Positions 1-4,303 of a stretch of DNA of 6,085 bases are shown here, piece by piece. The stretch comes from Chloroflexota bacterium. Lineage in GTDB: Bacteria; Chloroflexota; UBA6077; JACQUR01. The translations under genes and the position numbers were made by a program. The stretch spans positions 1-6,085 of the forward strand of contig JACQUR010000067.1 of NCBI GenBank assembly GCA_016210245.1, given 5' to 3'. Under the pieces are notes generated by a model. The model worked only from the letters and a program-made list of their open reading frames with translations, was not told where the DNA came from and ran no database searches. Position 1 is the first letter of the stretch. Every line of letters begins with the position of its first letter.

Positions 1-117
1 CCGTAGGGGGCGACGGCCCGGTCGCCCCGCCGCCCTGAGCCGTAGGGGGCGACGGCCCGGTCGCCCCGCCGCCCCGAGCCGTAGGGGGCGACGGCCCGGT
101 CGCCCCGCCGCCCCGAG
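1..117. repeat. Three tandem 39-bp GC-rich hairpin repeat units
   Basis: Units lie at 1-39, 40-78 and 79-117. They are identical except for one base near the end of the first unit (position 36 is T; the equivalent 75 and 114 are C). Each begins CCGTAGGGGGCGAC and ends GAG. Each contains its own inverted repeat, GGGGCGAC / GTCGCCCC, around a 6-base loop GGCCCG (85-92 and 99-106 in unit 3). The array starts at the window edge and may continue to the left. Near-identity suggests recent duplication. No reading frame here resembles a protein. Related copies at 191-229 (inverted) and about 5772-5829 show it belongs to a dispersed family rather than being a purely local duplication. Confidence 0.95.
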
Positions 118-229
118 GGCGGCAGAGCGTGGTGCCCTGGGGGCCGGAGGAGAGCTGCTGGCCGGCCCCCTGGCCACCACCCCTTGCCGCCCTCGGGGCG
201 GCGGGCAGACAGGGCCGTCTGCCCCTACG
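80..229. repeat. 150-bp imperfect palindrome around a hairpin-repeat pair
   Basis: Pairing position x with 309-x gives complementarity over most of 80-229. The outer arms are the third 39-bp unit and its inverted relative. The middle section pairs 104-124 with 185-205 without mismatch. The inner stem is 131-147 against 162-178 with two mismatches, leaving a loop of about 14 bases centred at 154/155. Most disagreements in the outer arms fall inside the small hairpins, where each copy keeps its own internal pairing. It could fold as one long cruciform or as separate small hairpins. It lies upstream of the PspC gene without touching it. Confidence 0.85.
191..229 (-). repeat. Inverted copy of the GTAGGGG hairpin repeat
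   Basis: Read on the minus strand, this stretch begins CGTAGGGGCAGACGGCCC and ends in CGCCGCCCCGAGG, the same frame as the 39-bp units at 1-117. Its internal hairpin is GGGCAGAC (203-210) with GTCTGCCC (217-224) around a 6-base loop on the plus strand. Compared with the tandem units, two stem positions and both of their partners have changed together, so pairing is kept although the sequence differs. Confidence 0.8.
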
Positions 230-482
230 TCCTCCACGCGCAAGAACTGGGTGGACCCACAGCCGAAGAGGCAGAACCGGACGCAACTTCCCGACGCGCT
301 GCTGCGTCTCATCGGTGACAGGCGCCAGCCATCAGCAATGGGCGCTCAGCCGAGAGGCGGAGATCCGGACCCACGAAGACACGGAAAGGCACTGCCTTGT
401 GCCTCCTGCCTCCTGCATTCTGCCTCCTGGCCCCCAACCACCGATCGCTGGCCACTGACCGCCTGGGAAAGGAGAAACTGCC
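230..482. other. Gene-free upstream region of the PspC gene
   Basis: No convincing protein gene was found here. The open frames that cross it run through repeats and into shadow frames of the PspC gene. It holds the 7-bp array at 393-434, a short inverted pair AGGCAC/GTGCCT (387-392 and 399-404), and at its end the ribosome-binding site AAAGGAG (468-474), eight bases before the ATG at 483. I see no clear -10/-35 pair. A promoter for the PspC operon presumably lies here but cannot be placed by eye. Confidence 0.6.
393..434. repeat. 7-bp tandem array, TGCCTCC type
   Basis: Six consecutive 7-base units in exact phase: TGCCTTG, TGCCTCC, TGCCTCC, TGCATTC, TGCCTCC, TGGCCCC. Three are identical and the rest differ by one to three bases. 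It lies about 50 bp upstream of the PspC start codon. It resembles the short tandemly repeated repetitive (STRR) heptamers known from filamentous cyanobacteria. It is one of five arrays in this window with different sequence but the same period. Confidence 0.8.
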
Positions 483-1034
483 ATGTCTCATCCAGTACCC
501 AAGCGCCTCTATCGGAGCCGCCACGATCGCATGGTCAGCGGGGTGTCGGGAGGGCTGGCGGAGTACTTCGATATCGACCCGGCGCTGGTGCGGTTGCTCT
601 GGGTCCTGGCCGCTATCTTCAGCGGCGGCCTGGCGGCCCTGGGGTACCTCATCCTGTGGATCGTGGTGCCCCAGGAGGGCTACGCCGGGCCCCCCTCAGA
701 CACGATGCACCGCAACGTGGACGAGATCACCGCCGAGGCCCGGCGCATGGCGGACGAGGTGCGCCAGGCGGTCGGGCGCGAGCCGACGGAGGAGCCAGAG
801 CTTGGCCCGGAGCTCGAGGCGGCGGAAACCCCGGGCTATCCCTACCCGAGCCCCACCCCCGGGCTGCAGCGCCGGCGCCGCAGGAACTGGGCCGGCGTCG
901 TGCTGGTCCTGCTGGGCGCCCTGTTCCTGGCCAGCAATCTGGGGCTCTTCTCGTGGTTCGCCTGGCGCACCTACTGGCCTGTGGTGCTGATCGCCATCGG
1001 CGCGCTGCTGCTCTGGAGCCGGGCGAGGGAGTGA
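483..1034 (+). CDS. PspC-domain membrane protein with C-terminal LiaI/LiaF-like transmembrane module
   Basis: 183 residues. Residues 6-64 form a PspC domain: a basic start (KRLYRSRHDRMVSGVSGGLA), a short EYFDIDPALVRLLWVLAA segment, then a membrane helix ending in WIVVPQE. PspC proteins belong to the phage-shock envelope-stress response. A charged linker (about 70-134, rich in Glu and Arg) leads to a second hydrophobic module at 135-181 with NLG..SW..WR..WPVVLI.IG. This module resembles the N-terminus of the next gene's product, so the two may share a membrane fold or interact. The start is supported by AAAGGAG at 468-474. The stop is followed almost at once by the LiaF-like gene, so co-transcription is likely. 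The domain call is firm. A role in sensing membrane stress is inferred from the family, and no histidine kinase or regulator is in view. Confidence 0.9.
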   Translation: MSHPVPKRLYRSRHDRMVSGVSGGLAEYFDIDPALVRLLWVLAAIFSGGLAALGYLILWIVVPQEGYAGPPSDTMHRNVDEITAEARRMADEVRQAVGREPTEEPELGPELEAAETPGYPYPSPTPGLQRRRRRNWAGVVLVLLGALFLASNLGLFSWFAWRTYWPVVLIAIGALLLWSRARE

Positions 1035-1044
1035 GGTGGCAACC

Positions 1045-2028
1045 ATGGTACAACCCCGTCCCCTGTGGCAGCGGCGGCTGTTCGGGCCGCTCATCCTGAT
1101 CGCCCTGGGCGTGCTGCTGCTGCTCACCAACCTGGGCGTGGTCTCCTGGGACATCTGGCGCTCGCTGTGGCGGTTCTGGCCGGTGGTGTTGATCCTGCTC
1201 GGGCTCGAGCTGCTGCTGAGCGGCCGCGCCTCCTGGGGCGCCGCGCTGGTCGCGTTCCTGGTGCTGCTGGTTTTTGGCGCCATCGCGGGCGCAGCCAGCG
1301 CCATCCCCGCCTGGCTCGACCGGCCGCGGGATGCGGCGCCGGCCGGGGCGACGACTGGTCTGGAGCAACCGCTCGAAGGCGCCACCGAGGCCGAGGTCCA
1401 GGTTCATTTCGGCGCCGGCCAACTGGAGATCGGCGCGGGTGCGGCCGAGGGCATGCTGGCCCAGGGGGTGGTCGAAGGTCAGGACCCGGTGAACCTCAGC
1501 AAGAGCTACCGGAAGAGCTACCGGGTGCGCAATGGCGTCGGGCGCCTCGACCTGCAGCTTGCGCGCGTGGGGGGCCTCGATTGGCTCTTCGGCGGGCGCA
1601 GTCTCCCCAACCACCTCAGCCTGCAGCTCTCGAGCGGCGTGCCGATCCGGCGGCTGGAGGTGCATGCCGGCGCCGCCCAGGCCCAGCTCGACCTGAGCGA
1701 GCTCCAGGTGAACAGCCTGGACTTCGACGCCGGCGCCAGCAAGGCCTCCCTCAAGCTGCCCGCACGCGGCACGGTGACCGCGGCTGTCAAGGCTGGCGCG
1801 AGCAGCCTGGTGGTGGAGATTCCAGAAGGGGTCGCCGCCCGCATTCGAGCCGAGGGCGGAGCCAGCAGCTTCAACCTCGACACCCAGCGCTTCCAACCCG
1901 TTGGCCGTGGCGAGGGCATCCCCGGCCTGGCAATGCAGCAGGAGTACCGCACGCCCGACTTCGACACCGCCCGGGATCGCGTGGACCTCCGCATCTCCTC
2001 CGGAGCGACGAGCGTGGAGATCAGGTAG
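1045..2028 (+). CDS. LiaF-like membrane protein with C-terminal toastrack/beta-repeat domain
   Basis: 327 residues from the ATG at 1045, which has GAGGTG (1033-1038) six bases upstream. A GTG at 1036 in the same frame would add three residues. Residues 12-32, 44-60 and 64-86 are hydrophobic helices; the first two carry the NLG..SW..W...WPVVLILLGLELL pattern of LiaI/LiaF N-termini. Residues about 110-327 are an extra-membrane domain of repeated short beta strands. A G-A-rich turn followed by an alternating hydrophobic strand recurs near residues 122, 208, 229, 250, 270 and 319 (for example DAGASKASLKLP and KAGASSLVVEIP), as in LiaF C-terminal/DUF4097-like toastrack folds. In Firmicutes LiaF restrains the LiaRS two-component system that answers cell-wall antibiotics. 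Here no LiaRS is adjacent, so regulation of PspC or of a distant kinase is inference. The stop codon overlaps the edge of a large palindrome. Confidence 0.85.
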   Translation: MVQPRPLWQRRLFGPLILIALGVLLLLTNLGVVSWDIWRSLWRFWPVVLILLGLELLLSGRASWGAALVAFLVLLVFGAIAGAASAIPAWLDRPRDAAPAGATTGLEQPLEGATEAEVQVHFGAGQLEIGAGAAEGMLAQGVVEGQDPVNLSKSYRKSYRVRNGVGRLDLQLARVGGLDWLFGGRSLPNHLSLQLSSGVPIRRLEVHAGAAQAQLDLSELQVNSLDFDAGASKASLKLPARGTVTAAVKAGASSLVVEIPEGVAARIRAEGGASSFNLDTQRFQPVGRGEGIPGLAMQQEYRTPDFDTARDRVDLRISSGATSVEIR

Positions 2029-2098
2029 GAATGATGAAGGATGAATGCGGAAGGATGAATGCGTATTCATCATTCCGCATTCATCCTTCATCATTCCT
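2027..2098. terminator. 72-bp near-perfect palindrome of 7-bp units at a convergent gene junction
   Basis: Arms 2027-2050 and 2075-2098 are perfectly complementary over 24 bp. Pairing continues to the centre (2062/2063) with one mismatch (2053/2072) and one G-T pair (2061/2064). The left arm reads as 7-base units AGGAATG, ATGAAGG, ATGAATG, CGGAAGG, ATGAATG. The hairpin sits between two convergent genes: it starts inside the LiaF-like stop codon (2026-2028) and contains the last five codons and stop of the DoxX gene (2081-2083). A bidirectional terminator role fits the position, but there is no T-run, so termination is inferred. The inverted repeat itself is certain. Confidence 0.8.
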
Positions 2099-2479
2099 TC
2101 GCGCCAGCTCGCGCTCCGCGACCCGCCGCTGCATGTGGCCGATGTAGCGATCGGTGCTGTAGGCGCCACCGCCCCGCAGGGCCAGGTAGGCGCCACCCAG
2201 GGCGGCCAGGGCTGCCAGCCCACTTGGGCCGGCGGCCACGCTGAGCGCCAACGTTCCGAGCAGGGTCAGCAACCCGCACAGGCGGGAGAGCACCCCGACC
2301 ACCAGACTGACGCCCAGGAAGAACTCACCCAGCGCCAGCCAGAGGGCGGCGGAGAGCGGAAGGCCCAGCGCGTGCGCGAGCGCGAGCGGGTCGCCGAAGT
2401 GCTCGAAGCCCTGGTAGAGCAGACCCGCCCCCAGCAGCACCCGCACCAGAGCGGTCACCTTGCTGTTGCGACCATCCAT
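2081..2479 (-). CDS. DoxX-family small integral membrane protein
   Basis: 132 residues with four predicted hydrophobic helices at about 8-25, 43-63, 66-83 and 86-102. Family features are an early RVLLGAGLLYQGFEHF helix, a LGEFFLGVSLVVGVLSRLCG helix-turn, and the C-terminal GAYSTDR motif typical of DoxX/DoxD-like proteins (often G-x-YSLD). DoxX relatives have been linked to thiosulfate:quinone oxidoreductase or to redox stress complexes, but most are uncharacterised and no partner enzyme is here. The ATG at 2477-2479 is preceded on the minus strand by a weak GGGG-type site inside a CTGCC-type repeat. The gene lies 38 bp after the DUF309 gene on the same strand, probably in one transcript. The last residues (RNDEG) and the stop come from the 7-bp-unit palindrome, so the C-terminus may have been replaced by repeat sequence. 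Confidence 0.85.
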   Translation of the reverse strand: MDGRNSKVTALVRVLLGAGLLYQGFEHFGDPLALAHALGLPLSAALWLALGEFFLGVSLVVGVLSRLCGLLTLLGTLALSVAAGPSGLAALAALGGAYLALRGGGAYSTDRYIGHMQRRVAERELARRNDEG

Positions 2480-2485
2480 CTGCCC

Positions 2486-2541
2486 CTGCCCTCTGCCGGC
2501 AGCCCACCGCCGGCTGCCTACTGCCTACTGCCCGCTGGCCC
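2486..2541. repeat. 7-bp tandem array, CTGCCTA type
   Basis: Eight units in unbroken 7-base phase: CTGCCCT, CTGCCGG, CAGCCCA, CCGCCGG, CTGCCTA, CTGCCTA, CTGCCCG, CTGGCCC. The two central CTGCCTA units are identical and the outer ones are degenerate. The array fills the gap between the DUF309 stop (2518-2520) and the DoxX start (2479). It supplies the last seven codons and the stop of the DUF309 gene, read on the minus strand. It probably also overlaps the DoxX ribosome-binding region. Confidence 0.75.
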
Positions 2542-2991
2542 CCGTACCCGTGGGACCATCGTCCAATCGAACGCCCCGAGCTGCTCCGGGCCGAGGGCCA
2601 GGATGGCCTCCAGGCACGCGCTCGCCTCGCGGCGGAGACGGGCGATGTCCACGCCCAGACAGACGGGCTCGAAAGCCGCCAGCAGCGCCAGGCCGCTCTC
2701 CAGCTTGGCCACCGCGCCGTGGAAGTTGCCCCGCCTCAGGTGCAGGAAGCCGACGCCCACCTGCAGGATGCCCTGGTAGAGGAAGCGGATGGGCTCGGGC
2801 TCAGCCCGCCACAGCGCCTCGAGGGTTTCGTGCTGCTCGAAGAACTGGCGCTGGTCGAACTCGGCCAGGCCGCGCAGCAACAGCGGGGGCGGTTCCGCCC
2901 GGCGCCACCGCGCGAGGTCCGCCTCTTGCAGCGCCTCCAGCGCAGCCGCGGTGCGGGGGTGAGGCCGCCTGTACACGGAATGGGATGCCAC
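2518..2991 (-). CDS. DUF309-domain protein
   Basis: 157 residues from a GTG at 2989-2991. The DUF309 core spans about residues 38-100: GLAEFDQRQFFEQHETLEALW (His54, Glu55, Glu58, Trp61), then R..YQGILQVGVGFLHLRRGN and GA..KLE.GL. This matches the conserved HE..E..W and QG.....H...GN pattern of the family, a compact helical fold of unknown function. The start is uncertain. A second GTG at 2974-2976 would give 152 residues, and neither has a strong ribosome-binding site. The frame stays open back to an ATG at 3174, but that extension is translated 7-bp repeat and overlaps the divergent hydrolase gene, so I rejected it. The C-terminal GPAGSRQ is encoded by the CTGCCTA array. The DoxX gene follows on the same strand. 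Function cannot be assigned from sequence. Confidence 0.8.
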   Translation of the reverse strand: MASHSVYRRPHPRTAAALEALQEADLARWRRAEPPPLLLRGLAEFDQRQFFEQHETLEALWRAEPEPIRFLYQGILQVGVGFLHLRRGNFHGAVAKLESGLALLAAFEPVCLGVDIARLRREASACLEAILALGPEQLGAFDWTMVPRVRGPAGSRQ

Positions 2992-3043
2992 ACCTGATTC
3001 TACCCTATCCGGCCGCCGCTCGACCGAGGGAGGCGATCCTAAT

Positions 3044-3130
3044 ACGGAGTCGACAGTCGACAGTTGACAGTCGATAGTTTGCAGTCCGCTGGCGCTCTGC
3101 TGACTGTCGACTGTCGACTGTCGACTCCGT
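3044..3130. repeat. Inverted pair of GTCGACA 7-bp arrays in a divergent intergenic region
   Basis: Arms 3044-3072 and 3102-3130 are complementary over 29 bp with a single mismatch (T at 3065), enclosing 29 bp. The left arm reads in 7-base steps GTCGACA (3049), GTCGACA (3056), GTTGACA (3063), GTCGATA (3070), then decays. The right arm carries three ACTGTCG units. It lies between the divergent starts of the DUF309 gene (about 2991) and the hydrolase gene (3164), so it could affect either promoter. Whether it is a binding site or a passive repeat cannot be told from the sequence. Confidence 0.85.
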
Positions 3131-3163
3131 GGGGCCGAGCGATGGCCGGGTCCGGAGCGAGCC

Positions 3164-4126
3164 ATGAACGACATGCAGCGCTATCTCGTCGACGAGTTCT
3201 GTGAAGATTACCAGCACGGGCGCCTGAGTCGGCGCGAGGCCCTGCGGCGCATCGCCGGCGTGGTCGGCAGCCTCGCAGCGGCCAGCAGCATCCTGGCGGC
3301 CTGCGCCCCGCCCGCCCAGCCGGCGCCTACCGCCCAGCCCACCGCCGCGCCCGCGGCGAAGCCCTCGCCCGGCGCCACGACCCCGCCAGCGCCGACCGTC
3401 CAACCAGGCGTGCGGGTGAGCCCGGACGACCCGGCGATCGAGGCGCGCAAGGTGGAGTTCCCGGGCCAGGGCGCCACCCTGCAGGGCTACCTGGCGAAGC
3501 CGAAGGGTGACGGGCCGTTCGCGGCCGTCCTGGTCTGCCACGAGAATCGCGGGCTGGTGGACCACATCCAGGACGTGGCTCGCCGCTTCGCCAGGGCTGG
3601 CTACGTGGCTCTGGCGGTGGACTTGCTCTCCCGTGAGGGCGGGACGGACAAGATCGCCGACCAGGCGCAGGTGCCCGGCCTGCTGGGCAACGCGCCCGCC
3701 GACCGCCTGGTCCAGGACTTCCAGAGCGGCCTGCGCTACCTCCAGGGCCAGCCCTCCGTGCGCAAGGACCGCATGGGCATGGTGGGCTTCTGCTTCGGCG
3801 GTGGAGTGACCTGGCAGGTAGCCACCCACACCCCAGAGCTGCGCGCGGCCGTCCCGTTCTACGGCCCTACTCCGCCACCGCAGGAGGTGCCCAACGTGCA
3901 GGCCGCCGTGCTGGCTTTCTACGGGGAGCGCGACCAGCGCATCAACCAGGGTATCCCGGCCATCGAGGCGGCCATGAAGCAAAACAACAAGACCTTCGAG
4001 AAGATGATCTATCCCGATGCCGATCACGCCTTCTTCAACGACACCGGGCCGCGCTACAACCCGGAGGCGTCCCGCGACGCCTGGTCCAGGACGCTGGCGT
4101 GGTTCGAGAAGTATCTACGAGGCTAG
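3164..4126 (+). CDS. Dienelactone hydrolase-family protein with Tat-like lipoprotein signal
   Basis: 320 residues. The N-terminus has LSRREALRRIAGVVGSLAAA (twin arginine at 23-24) and a lipobox LAAC with Cys47, which suggests Tat export and lipid anchoring. An Ala/Pro/Thr-rich linker spans about 48-82. The alpha/beta-hydrolase domain fills 92-320. It has HENRG with Glu127, nucleophile Cys210 in GFCFGGG, Asp257 in YGERDQRI and His288 in DADHAF, matching the Glu/Cys/Asp/His set of dienelactone hydrolases. Those enzymes open lactones such as dienelactone to maleylacetate, but many homologues act on other esters, so the substrate is unknown. The anchored form would face outside the membrane. The ATG at 3164 has GGAG (3154-3157) six bases upstream; an ATG at 3173 is a weaker alternative. 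No aromatic-degradation genes are nearby. A perfect palindrome follows the stop by eight bases. Confidence 0.9.
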   Translation: MNDMQRYLVDEFCEDYQHGRLSRREALRRIAGVVGSLAAASSILAACAPPAQPAPTAQPTAAPAAKPSPGATTPPAPTVQPGVRVSPDDPAIEARKVEFPGQGATLQGYLAKPKGDGPFAAVLVCHENRGLVDHIQDVARRFARAGYVALAVDLLSREGGTDKIADQAQVPGLLGNAPADRLVQDFQSGLRYLQGQPSVRKDRMGMVGFCFGGGVTWQVATHTPELRAAVPFYGPTPPPQEVPNVQAAVLAFYGERDQRINQGIPAIEAAMKQNNKTFEKMIYPDADHAFFNDTGPRYNPEASRDAWSRTLAWFEKYLRG

Positions 4127-4134
4127 CCGCTTCA

Positions 4135-4194
4135 GGGAATGGCTCGAGCGGCTTGGAACGGAGGCCTCCGTTCCAAGCCGCTCGAGCCATTCCC
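4135..4194. terminator. Perfect 60-bp palindrome after the hydrolase gene
   Basis: Bases 4135-4164 and 4165-4194 are exact reverse complements with no spacer (centre GGAGG|CCTCC), so each strand can fold into a 30-bp stem whose loop must form by opening the centre. It starts eight bases after the hydrolase stop and ends about 25 bp before the -35-like element of the next gene. A terminator or insulator role fits the position, but there is no T-run, so this is inferred. A dispersed palindromic repeat is the other reading. Confidence 0.75.
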
Positions 4195-4219
4195 CGCCGC
4201 CGGCCGCTCGCCCCGGTGA

Positions 4220-4252
4220 TTGACGGAACTCTCGCCGTGCGCCTGTTATACT
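4220..4252 (+). promoter_or_regulatory. Probable extended -10 promoter for the aldolase gene
   Basis: TGTTATACT at 4244-4252 contains TATACT (4247-4252), one base from the TATAAT consensus, with the TG of an extended -10 element one base upstream. A TTGACG -35-like hexamer lies at 4220-4225, but the 21-bp spacing is too long for a normal pair, so the extended -10 may carry most of the recognition. Predicted transcription begins near 4259, giving a leader of about 45 bases. The ribosome-binding site GGGGGAA is at 4291-4297, and the ATG is at 4304. Confidence 0.6.
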
Positions 4253-4303
4253 GTGAGTCTGTAAGCATCGTGAGCAGCGCTGTGACTTTGGGGGGAACGA
4301 AGC

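Noticed and set aside
1..117. CRISPR array
   Set aside because: The units are directly tandem with no unique spacers, and no cas gene is visible.
251..1099. Plus-strand open frame overlapping the PspC gene
   Set aside because: It is another frame of the PspC gene, Arg/Gly/Pro-rich, with no recognisable motif. The PspC frame has a good ribosome-binding site and clear domains.
727..2223. Long open frame on the minus strand, 498 codons
   Set aside because: It is antisense to the PspC and LiaF-like genes, translates repeat sequence, and shows no domain. High GC makes long antisense frames common.
2997..3002. TAGAAT on the minus strand as a -10 for the DUF309 gene
   Set aside because: It would place the transcript start at the GTG itself, and no -35 is apparent. 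A leaderless start is possible, but one hexamer is not enough evidence.
3040..3045. TAATAC as a -10 for the hydrolase gene
   Set aside because: There is no acceptable -35 at normal spacing, and it abuts the GTCGACA array with over 110 bp of leader. Too weak to annotate.
2992..3174. N-terminal extension of the DUF309 protein from an ATG at 3174
   Set aside because: The extra residues are translated GTCGACA repeat, overlap the divergent hydrolase gene, and have no counterpart in the DUF309 core. A GTG at 2991 or 2976 is more likely.
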